A stretch of DNA of 64,000 bases from Prevotella intermedia ATCC 25611 = DSM 20706 (GCF_001953955.1 NZ_CP019300.1:1550001-1614000); one strand, 5' to 3'; shown: positions 25,602 to 35,552, counted from the stretch's first letter. Numbers and translations: made by a program. The notes: a model not told the origin generated them from the sequence alone.

Positions 25602-27449
25602 ATGTGTGGAATTGTAGGATATTTAGGTAAAAAGAGACAAGCATACCCCGTTCTGATAAAAGGACTGAAAAGACTTGAATATAGAGGATACGATAGTTCA
25701 GGTGTTGCACTTATCAATAGCAATGGCGACTTGAGCGTATATAAAGCAAAAGGCAAAGTAAGCGAATTAGAGGCTTTCTGCGCTGAAAAAAATATTGAAG
25801 GCACTGTTGGTATAGCACACACACGATGGGCGACACACGGTGAACCTTCTTCAACTAATGCCCACCCTCACTATTCGGAATCGAAAAACTTAGCCATCAT
25901 ACACAATGGCATTATTGAAAATTACGCAGAAATAAAGAAGAACCTCAAAGACAAGGGTGTTCACTTTGCTTCTGATACCGACACAGAAGTGTTGGTGCAA
26001 TTCGTTGAATACGTCCAAACAAAGAAAGAATTAGACTTGCTTACCGCTGTTCAGGTGGTTTTAAGTCAAGTTATTGGTGCATACGCCATAGCAATTCTTG
26101 ACAAGCGACACCCCGACACAGTTATTGCAGCACGTAAGCAAAGCCCTCTCGTCGTAGGAATTGGCGATGGTGAGTTCTTCTTAGGCTCAGATGCAAGTCC
26201 TATTATCGAATATACTGACAAGGTAGTGTACCTCGAAGACGAGAATATTGCTGTAATGAAATTAGGTGAGGAACTCAAGATAGTAAACATTCAAAACGAG
26301 TCTTTAGCACCTGTAATAAAGAAGGTGGACATTGACCTTGGACAAATTGAGAAAGGTGGTTATCCACACTTTATGCTCAAAGAAATATTCGAGCAACCCG
26401 AATGCCTTATCAACTGTATGCGAGGACGCATCAATATAGATAACGACAATGTAACTTTAAGTGCCATTATCGACCATAGACAACGTTTATTAAGTGCAAA
26501 ACGCATCATCATCGTAGCATGCGGAACAAGTTGGCATGCAGGTCTTATTGGCAAACAACTACTTGAAACATTCTGTCGAATACCTGTTGATGTGGAGTAT
26601 GCAAGTGAGTTCCGTTACCGTAATCCTGTAGTTTCTGCTGACGATGTAGTAATAGCATTGTCGCAAAGTGGCGAAACAGCTGACACACTCGCTGCCATTG
26701 AGTTGGCAAAAGAGCATGGTGCATTCATATACGGAATATGCAATGCCATTGGTTCAAGTATTCCACGTGCTACCGACACAGGTACTTACATTCACGTAGG
26801 TCCTGAAATTGGTGTGGCTTCAACAAAAGCTTTCACAGGTCAGGTAACAGTTCTTACAATGCTTGCACTCACCTTAGCAGAAGCAAAGGGAGCTATTAAG
26901 CACGATAAATATATCGAAGTGGTAAAAGAGTTGTCGTCAATTCCCGAAAAGATAAAAGAGGTTTTGAAAACCAACGAAGCTATTGCAGACTTGGCAAGAA
27001 CATTTACTTATGCACAGAATTTCCTTTATTTAGGTCGTGGATTCAGCTATCCTGTCGCACTAGAAGGTGCTCTAAAGCTGAAAGAAATTTCATACATACA
27101 TGCTGAAGGCTATCCTGCTGCAGAAATGAAACACGGTCCTATTGCCTTGATAGACTCTGATATGCCTGTCGTTGTAATAGCAACACACAACTCAATGTAT
27201 GAAAAGGTGCGCAGCAATATACAGGAAATTAAGGCTCGAAACGGTCGTGTAATAGCGTTAGTGTCAAAGGGCGACAAGACGGTTTCGCAGATTGCAGATG
27301 CAGTTATTGAACTTCCTGACACAATGGACTGCTTGGAACCACTCGTAGCAACCATACCGCTGCAACTATTAGCCTATCACGTGGCAGTCTGCAAAGGCAA
27401 AGATGTAGACCAACCGCGCAACTTGGCAAAGTCCGTTACAGTGGAATAA
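25602..27449 (+). CDS. glmS: glutamine-fructose-6-phosphate aminotransferase
   Basis: Makes glucosamine 6-phosphate from fructose 6-phosphate and glutamine, the entry to UDP-GlcNAc for peptidoglycan and LPS. 615 aa, full length. N-terminal class II glutaminase with the processed Cys nucleophile (MCGIVGYLG, C2) and HTRWATHGEPSSTNAHPH; two SIS isomerase domains with GTSWHAGLIGKQLLE, SQSGETADTLAA and RGFSYPVALEGALKLKEISYIHAEGYPAAEMKHGPIAL; C-terminus AKSVTVE. No glmS ribozyme or hairpin leader is visible in the 75 bp upstream. It leads into the PurF-like gene after 26 bp. Confidence 0.97.
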   Translation: MCGIVGYLGKKRQAYPVLIKGLKRLEYRGYDSSGVALINSNGDLSVYKAKGKVSELEAFCAEKNIEGTVGIAHTRWATHGEPSSTNAHPHYSESKNLAIIHNGIIENYAEIKKNLKDKGVHFASDTDTEVLVQFVEYVQTKKELDLLTAVQVVLSQVIGAYAIAILDKRHPDTVIAARKQSPLVVGIGDGEFFLGSDASPIIEYTDKVVYLEDENIAVMKLGEELKIVNIQNESLAPVIKKVDIDLGQIEKGGYPHFMLKEIFEQPECLINCMRGRINIDNDNVTLSAIIDHRQRLLSAKRIIIVACGTSWHAGLIGKQLLETFCRIPVDVEYASEFRYRNPVVSADDVVIALSQSGETADTLAAIELAKEHGAFIYGICNAIGSSIPRATDTGTYIHVGPEIGVASTKAFTGQVTVLTMLALTLAEAKGAIKHDKYIEVVKELSSIPEKIKEVLKTNEAIADLARTFTYAQNFLYLGRGFSYPVALEGALKLKEISYIHAEGYPAAEMKHGPIALIDSDMPVVVIATHNSMYEKVRSNIQEIKARNGRVIALVSKGDKTVSQIADAVIELPDTMDCLEPLVATIPLQLLAYHVAVCKGKDVDQPRNLAKSVTVE

Positions 27450-27475
27450 AATAGAAGAAAAAGTAACCTTGATAA

Positions 27476-29365
27476 ATGGAGAAGAATATACATGAAGATT
27501 GCGGTGTTGCAATGATAAGATTGCTGAAACCGCTAAGCTACTTCAAAGAGAAGTATGGAACTTGGATGTACGGCTTGAATAAGATGTATCTTATGATGGA
27601 AAAGCAGCACAACCGAGGACAAGAAGGTGCTGGTATAGCAAGTGTCAAGCTTGAAACACAGCCCGGAAACGAATATATGTTCCGAGAGCGAGCCGAAGGA
27701 AAGAATGCCGTTACAGAAATTTTTGCCAATATTCACAGGCAATACAAAGACTACACCGAAGCAGAAATTGCTGACGTAGACTTCGCACAACGGCATTTAC
27801 CTTTCGCAGGTGAACTTTATATGGGACATTTGCGTTACTCCACCACAGGAAAAAGTGGCTTATCGTATGTTCATCCATTTTTAAGGAGAAACAACTGGAG
27901 GGCTAAGAATCTTTCGTTTTGTGGCAATTTCAATATGACAAACCTCAGTGAGATATTCGAACATCTCACTGATTACGGTCAATGCCCACGCAAATACAGC
28001 GATACCTATTTGCTTCTTGAGTTCATGGGACACCGCTTAGACCGTGAAGTAGAGCGCAATTTCCGCGATGCGAAAGCACTTGGATTAGAGAAATTCGATA
28101 TTACGCACTACATCGAAGACCATATAGAGATGAAGAATGTCTTACAAACTACAATGCAATACTTCGACGGGGGTTATGTAATATGTGGCGTTACAGGGTC
28201 TGGAGAGATGTGTGCCATGCGCGACCCTTGGGGCATTCGTCCTGCATTCTTCTACATGAACGACGAGTATATGGCATTGGCGAGCGAGCGTCCCGTACTC
28301 CAGACAACATTCGATTTAACCTGTGAAGACATAAAAGAGCTTCTACCAGGTCAAGCACTCATCGTAAACAAACGTGGTGAAAGCTCACTACACCAAATAT
28401 TAGAGCCTAAAAGCGATACAGCATGCTCGTTCGAACGCATTTATTTCTCACGCGGTTCCGACCGAGATATATATAAGGAACGTAAGAAATTAGGCGAACA
28501 ACTTACCGAAAAGGTATTGAAATCGATTGATAACGATACCAACCACACCGTAATTTCTTTTATTCCAAACACTGCTGAAGTAGCTTTCTACGGATTGCTG
28601 CAAGGTTTTGAGAAGTGGTTGAACACTAAAAAAGCAGAAGAAATAAAGGCTTTAGGAAGCAATGCAACCGATGTAGAGATAGAAAAAATATTAAGTCAGT
28701 CTATCCGTTCCGAGAAAGTAGCATGGAAAGACATTAAGCTACGCACCTTCATTACCGAAAGCAATTCGCGCAACGACTTAGCTTCACACGTCTACGACAT
28801 AAGCTACGAGAGCATTACGCCCAACGAAGACAACCTCGTTATCATTGACGACTCCATCGTTCGTGGCACCACACTGAAAGAAAGTATCTTGCGAATACTC
28901 GACAGACTTCACCCAAAGAAGATTATTATCGTATCGAGTGCACCACAAATCCGCTATCCCGACTACTATGGCATTGACATGCCGCGCTTAGAAGAGTTTT
29001 GCGTGTTCGATGCAACCATCGAGTTGATAAAGGAACGCAATATGGAATCGCTCCTTACCGAAGTCTACGAGGCTTGTAAAAAGGAAGTTGCCAAAGGAAA
29101 AGGAGAAACCATCAACAACGCAGTCTGCAAGGTTTACGCACCATTTACAGTAGAAGAAATCAATAAAAAGATAGTGGAGATGTTGCGTCCAAAAGGCATG
29201 ACCACTCCCGTAGAACTTGTTTATCAAAGCATTGAAGGTTTGCACGAAGCCATACCAAACCACAAAGGCGACTGGTATTTTACAGGAAACTTCCCTACTC
29301 CTGGCGGAATGCGCCTTGTAAACAAAGCATTCATAAACTTCTACGAACAAGTTTATCACAAGTAA
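27476..29365 (+). CDS. long amidophosphoribosyltransferase-like protein
   Basis: 629 aa, against roughly 470-510 for classical PurF. Class II glutamine amidotransferase: the nucleophile must be C9 in HEDCGVAMI, after an eight-residue propeptide as in PurF. NRGQEGAGIASVK, MGHLRYSTTGKS and FCGNFNMTN (glutamine site) follow, then a phosphoribosyltransferase domain with an intact PRPP loop LVIIDDSIVRGTTLKES at about residues 458-474. Extra length lies in insertions in both domains and a C-terminal extension. It could be a second PurF or a relative with another acceptor; the gene sits between glmS and carA, not in a pur cluster. Confidence 0.8.
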   Translation: MEKNIHEDCGVAMIRLLKPLSYFKEKYGTWMYGLNKMYLMMEKQHNRGQEGAGIASVKLETQPGNEYMFRERAEGKNAVTEIFANIHRQYKDYTEAEIADVDFAQRHLPFAGELYMGHLRYSTTGKSGLSYVHPFLRRNNWRAKNLSFCGNFNMTNLSEIFEHLTDYGQCPRKYSDTYLLLEFMGHRLDREVERNFRDAKALGLEKFDITHYIEDHIEMKNVLQTTMQYFDGGYVICGVTGSGEMCAMRDPWGIRPAFFYMNDEYMALASERPVLQTTFDLTCEDIKELLPGQALIVNKRGESSLHQILEPKSDTACSFERIYFSRGSDRDIYKERKKLGEQLTEKVLKSIDNDTNHTVISFIPNTAEVAFYGLLQGFEKWLNTKKAEEIKALGSNATDVEIEKILSQSIRSEKVAWKDIKLRTFITESNSRNDLASHVYDISYESITPNEDNLVIIDDSIVRGTTLKESILRILDRLHPKKIIIVSSAPQIRYPDYYGIDMPRLEEFCVFDATIELIKERNMESLLTEVYEACKKEVAKGKGETINNAVCKVYAPFTVEEINKKIVEMLRPKGMTTPVELVYQSIEGLHEAIPNHKGDWYFTGNFPTPGGMRLVNKAFINFYEQVYHK

Positions 29366-29402
29366 ATCAGCTAAATATTAAATCATCAACATACAAATTA
29401 AA

Positions 29403-30479
29403 ATGAGGAATGTAACTTTAGTCTTAAATGACGGTACAGAATTTCATGGAAAATCATTCGGATACGACAAGCCTGTTGCGGGCGAAGTTGTATTCAACAC
29501 AGCAATGATGGGATACCCCGAAAGTCTTACCGACCCTTCCTACGCAGGTCAAATGCTTGTCATGACATTCCCCTTGGTCGGCAACTACGGTGTTCCACCA
29601 TTTACGATTGAGAAGAATCATATTCCTTCGTTCATGGAAAGCGACAAGATTTATGTCTCTGCACTCATCGTTTCCGATTATACGGAGGAGTACTCTCACT
29701 GGAATGCCGTTGAAAGCTTAGCATCATGGCTCAAGCGCGAAAAGGTTCCTGGAATCACAGGCATTGATACACGCGAGCTTACAAAAGTATTGCGCGAACA
29801 CGGCGTAATGATGGGACAAATCATTTTTGACGACGAAGCTGACAACATTCCTACTGCCCACTATGAAGGAGTAAACTTTGTAGACCTTGTTTCTACAAAA
29901 GAAATCATTCGTTACAATGAAGGAGGCGGAAAGAAAGTGGTGTTAGTAGATTGCGGTGTAAAAGCCAACATCTTGCGCGAATTGATAAATCGCAACATCG
30001 AAGTAATTCGTGTACCTTGGAATTACGATTATACATCATTGGAATACGACGGACTTTTCCTTGCCAATGGTCCTGGCGACCCAGACATGTGCAGCGATGC
30101 GGTAGAGATTATCCGCAAGCAAATGAACCAAAGCACAAAGCCTATATGTGGCATTTGTATGGGAAACCAACTTATGGCAAAGGCTGCTGGTGCAACCATC
30201 TTCAAGCTAAAGTATGGTCATCGTGGACACAATCAGCCCGTCAGATTAGTAGGAACAAACCAATGCTACATTACTTCTCAGAACCACGGTTATGCTGTTG
30301 ATGCAAAAACATTGGGCAAAGACTGGGAAGAACTCTTTGTAAACATGAACGATGGCAGTAACGAAGGAATCCGCCATAAGACAAATCCTTGGTTCAGCTC
30401 GCAGTTCCACCCTGAAGCAAGTTCGGGTCCGATAGATACAGTATTTATGTTTGATAAATTTGTAGAAGCACTGAAATAA
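29403..30479 (+). CDS. carA: carbamoyl-phosphate synthase small subunit
   Basis: Supplies ammonia from glutamine for carbamoyl phosphate (pyrimidines and arginine). 358 aa. N-terminal CPSase_sm domain (VLNDGTEFHGKSFGYDKPVAGEVVFNTAMMGYPESLTDPSYAGQ), then a class I glutaminase with Cys in PICGICMGNQLMAKAAG and His/Glu in SSQFHPEASSGP. Its stop and the carB start share one base (TAATG), so translation is coupled. It lies 37 bp after the PurF-like gene. Confidence 0.96.
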   Translation: MRNVTLVLNDGTEFHGKSFGYDKPVAGEVVFNTAMMGYPESLTDPSYAGQMLVMTFPLVGNYGVPPFTIEKNHIPSFMESDKIYVSALIVSDYTEEYSHWNAVESLASWLKREKVPGITGIDTRELTKVLREHGVMMGQIIFDDEADNIPTAHYEGVNFVDLVSTKEIIRYNEGGGKKVVLVDCGVKANILRELINRNIEVIRVPWNYDYTSLEYDGLFLANGPGDPDMCSDAVEIIRKQMNQSTKPICGICMGNQLMAKAAGATIFKLKYGHRGHNQPVRLVGTNQCYITSQNHGYAVDAKTLGKDWEELFVNMNDGSNEGIRHKTNPWFSSQFHPEASSGPIDTVFMFDKFVEALK

Positions 30480-33400
30480 TGAAAGACGAATCAATAAAGA
30501 AAGTCCTGCTACTTGGTTCAGGCGCATTAAAGATAGGTGAAGCTGGTGAATTTGACTATTCTGGTTCGCAAGCACTAAAAGCACTGCGTGAAGAAGGTGT
30601 TTCTACCGTTCTCATCAACCCAAATATTGCAACCGTTCAAACATCGGAAGGCGTGGCAGACCAAATCTATTATCTGCCTGTTCAGCCTTATTTCGTAGAA
30701 CGTGTTATCCAAAAAGAACGTCCCGATGGTATTCTTTTGGCATTCGGTGGACAAACCGCGCTGAACTGTGGCGTAGAGTTAGACCGTCTCGGCATACTCG
30801 AAAAGTACAATGTAAAGGTGCTCGGTACACCTGTAAAGGCGATTATGAACACCGAAGACCGTGAACTTTTCGTACAGCAGTTAGACGAAATCGACGTTAA
30901 AACCATTAAGAGCGAGGCTTGTGAAACTGCAGAACAAGCACGCAAGGCAGCTGCGACATTGGGCTATCCTGTTATTATCCGTGCAGCTTACGCATTGGGC
31001 GGACTTGGCAGTGGATTTGCCGATAACGAAGAAGAACTCAACAAACTTTGCGAAAAAGCCTTCTCGTTCTCACCTCAAGTTTTGGTGGAAAAGAGTTTAA
31101 AGGGCTGGAAAGAAATAGAATACGAAGTGGTACGCGACCAATACGACAACTGTATTACGGTCTGCAATATGGAGAATTTCGACCCATTAGGTATCCATAC
31201 GGGCGAATCTATCGTAATTGCACCTTCGCAAACCCTTACCAACAGCGAGTATCACAAGCTCCGCAAATTAGCAATAAAGATAGTTCGCCACATCGGAATA
31301 GTGGGCGAATGTAACGTACAATACGCTTTCGACCCCAAGAGCGAAGACTACCGTGTAATTGAAGTCAATGCACGCCTCTCTCGTTCATCGGCTTTAGCAA
31401 GTAAGGCGACGGGCTATCCCCTTGCTTTCGTGGCAGCCAAATTAGGTATGGGCTATGGTTTGTTTGAATTGAAGAACTCTGTTACAAAGACTACATCGGC
31501 TTTCTTCGAGCCAGCACTCGACTATGTTGTCTGCAAGATACCACGCTGGGACTTGAGCAAGTTCCGTGGTGTAGACAAGGAATTGGGCTCAAGCATGAAG
31601 TCGGTTGGCGAAGTTATGGCTATCGGCCGCAACTTCGAGGAAGCCATACAAAAGGGATTGCGCATGATTGGGCAAGGCATGCACGGCTTTGTAGAGAACA
31701 AAGAACTTGAAATCAACGATATAGATGCCGCATTGCGCGAACCTACCGACAAGCGTATCTTCGTTATTTCAAAGGCAATGCACAAAGGTTATACCATTGA
31801 CCAAATTCACGAACTTACCAAAATCGACCATTGGTTCCTGCACAAGCTAAAGCATATCATTGATGTTGATGAGCAATTAAAGACTTGCAACATCAACACA
31901 CTCGATAAAAACTTGCTCCGCACAGCAAAGGTATATGGCTTCACCGATTTCCAAATCGCTCGTGCAGTAGGTTTGGAAGACGAAGTTGGCAATATGCACA
32001 AGGCTGTCTTGGTAGTTCGCCAGTTGCGTAAAAGCTATGGAATCCTCCCTGTTGTCAAGCAAATCGATACGCTTGCAGCCGAATATCCTGCACAAACCAA
32101 CTATCTTTACGTTACCTACTCGGGCGTAGCTTCTGACATTAAGTTTGAAACTGACCGTAAGAGTGTCATCGTTCTTGGCTCAGGTGCTTACCGCATCGGC
32201 TCTTCTGTCGAATTCGACTGGTGTGGCGTACAGGCATTAAACACCATTCGCAAGCAGGGCTACCGCTCTATCATGATAAATTACAACCCCGAAACCGTAT
32301 CGACCGACTACGATATGTGCGACCGTCTTTACTTCGACGAACTCACATTCGAACGTGTTATGGACATCATCGATATGGAAATGCCACAGGGCGTAATTGT
32401 TTCTACGGGCGGACAAATTCCTAACAACCTCGCCATACATCTTGATGCAGAGAACGTTCCCATACTCGGAACAAAGGCAAAAGACATTGACAATGCCGAA
32501 GACCGTGCCAAATTCTCTGCCATGCTCAACGATATTGGTGTGAACCAACCAGAGTGGCGTGCGCTGACAAGTATGGCAGACATTCAGGAATTTGTAGACC
32601 GTGTGGGCTTCCCCGTACTTGTTCGTCCTTCTTACGTTCTTTCCGGCGCAGCTATGAACGTTTGTTCCAACAACGACGAGTTGGAGCGTTTCCTCCAGTT
32701 GGCAGCCAACGTGAGCGAAGACCACCCAGTGGTTGTAAGCAAATTCATTGAGAATGCGAAAGAAATAGAAATGGACGCAGTGGCTCGTGATGGCGAAATC
32801 ATGGCTTACGCAATATCTGAACACATCGAGTTTGCAGGTGTTCACTCAGGCGATGCCACCATTCAGTTCCCACCACAAAAGCTCTATGTAGAAACCGTAC
32901 GCCGTGTTAAACGCATCAGCCGACAAATTGCCAAGGCATTGCACATTAACGGTCCGTTCAACATACAGTTTATGGCGCGCGACAACGACATACTCGTTAT
33001 TGAGTGTAACCTTCGTGCCAGCCGCTCGTTCCCATTTGTGAGCAAGGTGTTGAAACTGAATTTCATCGATTTGGCTACCAAGATTATGCTTGGCATGCCA
33101 GTGGAAAAGCCAAACAAAAACCTCTTCGACCTCGATTATGTGGGTATCAAGGCTTCGCAATTCTCGTTCAACCGCTTGCAGAAAGCCGACCCTGTGTTGG
33201 GCGTAGATATGAGTTCGACGGGCGAAGTAGGCTGCATTGGCGAAGACACACACACAGCATTGCTAAAGAGTATGCTCTCTGTCGGGCAGCGAATACCTGC
33301 AAAGAACATACTTCTTTCTACTGGTGGAGCAAAGCAAAAGGCAGAAATGCTCGATGCTGCGAAGATATTAAAGGCTCATGGCTATAATCTTTTTGCAACT

Positions 33401-33703
33401 GGTGGTACTTCTAAATACCTCACAGAAAACGGTTTAGAAAACACATTGGTATATTGGCCATCAGACGAAGGCAAGCAACCACAAGCATTAGACCTTCTAC
33501 ACGAGAAGAAAATAGATATGGTGGTGAACATTCCAAAGGACCTTACACCACGCGAACTTACCAACGGTTACAAAATCCGCCGTGCGTCAATCGACCTCAA
33601 CATACCATTGCTCACCAACAGCCGCCTTGCAAGTGCTTTCATTGCGGCGTTCTGCAATGTGAAGTTAGACGATATTGACATCAAGGCTTGGGGCGAATAC
33701 TAA
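30479..33703 (+). CDS. carB: carbamoyl-phosphate synthase large subunit
   Basis: 1074 aa. Two homologous ATP-grasp halves: the first starts VLLLGSGALKIGEAGEFDYSGSQALKALREEG and the second SVIVLGSGAYRIGSSVEFDWCGVQALNTIRKQGYRSIMINYNPETVSTDY; each has the VIEVNARLSRSSALASKATGYPLA or VIECNLRASRSFPFVSKV motif. The C-terminal MGS-like allosteric domain (about 945-1065) includes LFATGGTSKYLTENG. Forms the complex with CarA, encoded just upstream. A terminator follows at 33727. Confidence 0.97.
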   Translation: MKDESIKKVLLLGSGALKIGEAGEFDYSGSQALKALREEGVSTVLINPNIATVQTSEGVADQIYYLPVQPYFVERVIQKERPDGILLAFGGQTALNCGVELDRLGILEKYNVKVLGTPVKAIMNTEDRELFVQQLDEIDVKTIKSEACETAEQARKAAATLGYPVIIRAAYALGGLGSGFADNEEELNKLCEKAFSFSPQVLVEKSLKGWKEIEYEVVRDQYDNCITVCNMENFDPLGIHTGESIVIAPSQTLTNSEYHKLRKLAIKIVRHIGIVGECNVQYAFDPKSEDYRVIEVNARLSRSSALASKATGYPLAFVAAKLGMGYGLFELKNSVTKTTSAFFEPALDYVVCKIPRWDLSKFRGVDKELGSSMKSVGEVMAIGRNFEEAIQKGLRMIGQGMHGFVENKELEINDIDAALREPTDKRIFVISKAMHKGYTIDQIHELTKIDHWFLHKLKHIIDVDEQLKTCNINTLDKNLLRTAKVYGFTDFQIARAVGLEDEVGNMHKAVLVVRQLRKSYGILPVVKQIDTLAAEYPAQTNYLYVTYSGVASDIKFETDRKSVIVLGSGAYRIGSSVEFDWCGVQALNTIRKQGYRSIMINYNPETVSTDYDMCDRLYFDELTFERVMDIIDMEMPQGVIVSTGGQIPNNLAIHLDAENVPILGTKAKDIDNAEDRAKFSAMLNDIGVNQPEWRALTSMADIQEFVDRVGFPVLVRPSYVLSGAAMNVCSNNDELERFLQLAANVSEDHPVVVSKFIENAKEIEMDAVARDGEIMAYAISEHIEFAGVHSGDATIQFPPQKLYVETVRRVKRISRQIAKALHINGPFNIQFMARDNDILVIECNLRASRSFPFVSKVLKLNFIDLATKIMLGMPVEKPNKNLFDLDYVGIKASQFSFNRLQKADPVLGVDMSSTGEVGCIGEDTHTALLKSMLSVGQRIPAKNILLSTGGAKQKAEMLDAAKILKAHGYNLFATGGTSKYLTENGLENTLVYWPSDEGKQPQALDLLHEKKIDMVVNIPKDLTPRELTNGYKIRRASIDLNIPLLTNSRLASAFIAAFCNVKLDDIDIKAWGEY

Positions 33704-33726
33704 AACACCGTTCCATCTATCCAAAT

Positions 33727-33762
33727 AAAGGCTTACACGATGCTAACAACGTGTAAGCCTTT
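33727..33762 (+). terminator. terminator after carB
   Basis: 12-bp stem AAAGGCTTACAC (33727-33738) / GTGTAAGCCTTT (33751-33762), 12-nt loop, then ATTTTAT. Confidence 0.85.
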
Positions 33763-33790
33763 ATTTTATAACACAATAGCTTAGAAATAT

Positions 33791-33821
33791 TTTGCTCTTC
33801 CATATATTTTGTTTAACTTTG
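33791..33821 (+). promoter_or_regulatory. promoter of secreted protein 33946
   Basis: TTTG 33791-33794, 19-bp spacer, TAACTTTG 33814-33821. The leader to ATG 33946 is about 120 nt, the longest in the window. Confidence 0.65.
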
Positions 33822-33945
33822 CAACGAATAATACAAACTATTTGCATCTAAAGAAAAGATGCGTAAATGATGAATAAATTAAATATTAACTATTAAAATA
33901 ATGGGCAAAAAGTCCATTACCTAATTTAACTAACAAGATTTTTAT

Positions 33946-34704
33946 ATGAAGAAACTGTTACTTTTAGCTTTTACAGCTATCTTAGGAATGAGTGTGAATG
34001 CACAGGAATTATTGCTTTCAGAGCGTCCAGACGGCGTTGTTAAAGTCTACGACCGCTCAGGTAAGGGCATCAAACTACAACAGGGAGATGGTGGCTCACT
34101 TGAAATGACCAGCCTTAATTTAGCAGATGCATCTGAATTTGAGGTTGTTTTTTTAGCCGACAACAAGACTGTTTATGTAAAGAACCCAATTGTTGCACTG
34201 CCCGAAACTTTTTCTGACGTATCAGATCGTTGGGTAAAAGGAAGCATAGAAGGTAATAAAATTACCATTCCTCACAAGTCTTTAATCCTCTCTATTAAAA
34301 CAGACCAAGACCAGACCCTAAATATATATATGGGATATTATGGCATAGAAAACAATCAGGCTTCTCCTTGCAGTCCAACTGTAGATGTAACCTATACTAT
34401 AAATGGCGATAAAATAACGCTCGATGCACCAGGAACCGACAAAGTTTATGTATTGTCATGTATTGCAGAAGACGATTCATGGTTTAGAATGAGCGAATAC
34501 ACAGGTGCTGTTTACACATTAAACCAAGAAAAAACAGCAAACGATATTACATCGGTAGAGAAAGAAAATAACGCACAAGCAATTGGCGAAACATACTACG
34601 ACCTCTCTGGTCGCAAACTTTCTGAACCTACAAAGGGTGTTACTATCAAGACCATAAAATACAGCGACGGTACGCAAAAGGCTGTAAAATCTATCAGCAA
34701 GTAA
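33946..34704 (+). CDS. secreted protein with Prevotella-type C-terminal tail
   Basis: 252 aa. Signal peptide MKKLLLLAFTAILGMSVNAQ. The body contains beta strands (ELLLSERPDGVVKVYDRSGKGIKLQQGDGG, LNIYMGYYGIENNQ) with no recognised domain. The end reads ETYYDLSGRKLSEPTKGVTIKTIKYSDGTQKAVKSISK, the YDLSGRK...P..GI.I tail found on many secreted Prevotella/Bacteroides proteins and related to type IX secretion C-terminal domains (from memory). Monocistronic, between its own promoter and terminator. Confidence 0.7.
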   Translation: MKKLLLLAFTAILGMSVNAQELLLSERPDGVVKVYDRSGKGIKLQQGDGGSLEMTSLNLADASEFEVVFLADNKTVYVKNPIVALPETFSDVSDRWVKGSIEGNKITIPHKSLILSIKTDQDQTLNIYMGYYGIENNQASPCSPTVDVTYTINGDKITLDAPGTDKVYVLSCIAEDDSWFRMSEYTGAVYTLNQEKTANDITSVEKENNAQAIGETYYDLSGRKLSEPTKGVTIKTIKYSDGTQKAVKSISK

Positions 34705-34731
34705 ATAAAAACAAATTCATAAAACAAAAAC

Positions 34732-34768
34732 AAGCGGTGCACTTCTCTAAGTACACCGCTTAATTTTT
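34732..34768 (+). terminator. terminator after 33946 gene
   Basis: Stem AAGCGGTG (34732-34739) / CACCGCTT (34754-34761), extended by AC/GT past a mismatch, then AATTTTT. Confidence 0.75.
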
Positions 34769-34945
34769 GCCATTAATCATCGAAAGAAGTACACAGAGGT
34801 TCTGTTGTAACTTTCTCTCAACCTCCTGCAAGATACGCCGAATTTTTCATTATAAAAGTGCTATGGTAATTCCCAAAAGCTAAAGCAGGACGATGAAATT
34901 TCATAGGAACAACCTTTTCTATAAACGAAAAGTAGACAAGAAAAC

Positions 34946-35131
34946 TGTAAATATTTTTCACAGATGCAACTATCGCATAACTTTCTGTTTTTCAACATAT
35001 TATAAAACCTATTGTTTTGCATTCCAAAAGCGTAGGTTTTGCACGGTAAAAGCGGCTGTTTTGCGTTGCAAAACCTACGCTTTCGCAACGCCAAATCGAA
35101 ATTATCATTTTTCTTGCGAACTATCTTTACA
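34946..35131 (+). repeat. 186-bp interspersed repeat, copy D
   Basis: Forward copy in the convergent gap 34705-35360. Stem GCGTAGG / CCTACGC, loop GCGGCTG: a forward element carrying the version of the hairpin core seen in copies B, E, F and G. Followed directly by the second repeat. Confidence 0.9.
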
Positions 35132-35139
35132 AAATTATA

Positions 35140-35230
35140 GCTTTAATGTAGGGGTGCAACTCATTGCGTTCCTCATATCCGTACTGCTTTTCTTCAGTGT
35201 CAGGAACGTGCTGAATCACGTTCCTACGTG
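35140..35230 (+). repeat. second repeat family, copy 2
   Basis: Homologous to 20017-20110. Here the hairpin is perfect over 9 bp: AGGAACGTG (35202-35210) / CACGTTCCT (35217-35225) with a 6-nt loop; outer GTAGG (35148-35152) can also pair with CCTAC (35223-35227). Confidence 0.7.
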
Positions 35231-35300
35231 TTAATACGAATCGTATAAACCTCATCATCAAAACCTAATGAAAAGCCATATGCACGAAAAAAAGAGTATA

Positions 35301-35331
35301 AAAAAACCACTGAACTCTGAGAGTTCAGCGG
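35301..35331 (-). terminator. terminator of small lipoprotein gene
   Basis: Stem CTGAACT (35310-35316) / AGTTCAG (35322-35328) extended by CC/GG past a mismatch; on the minus strand it ends in a run of seven T. Confidence 0.8.
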
Positions 35332-35360
35332 CTATTTCTTGATTGTGTAAGTAAATTTAA

Positions 35361-35552
35361 TTACTTAACTGAATCAGCTGGAGCAGCTTCTGTTGTAGAA
35401 TCACCCTGGAGTGAGTCGTTCTGCATGCTATCTGTCATTTCAGTTGAATCAACTTTTGCTGTGTCTGCGTCACCAGCTGGTTTGCTGTTACCACCACAAG
35501 ATGCGAAAGAGATAGCTACGAAAGCTACTGCTACAAAAAATAACTTCTTCAT
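35361..35552 (-). CDS. small acidic lipoprotein
   Basis: 63 aa. Lipoprotein signal with lipobox ISFASCGG (C19); the 44-residue mature peptide is almost entirely Asp, Ser, Thr, Ala and Gln (DTAKVDSTEMTDSMQNDSLQGDSTTEAAPADSVK), so it is probably disordered. A TACCTTTG box at 35611-35604 and a strong terminator make a monocistronic unit. Small acidic lipoproteins of this sort are common in Bacteroidales and uncharacterised. Confidence 0.75.
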   Translation of the reverse strand: MKKLFFVAVAFVAISFASCGGNSKPAGDADTAKVDSTEMTDSMQNDSLQGDSTTEAAPADSVK

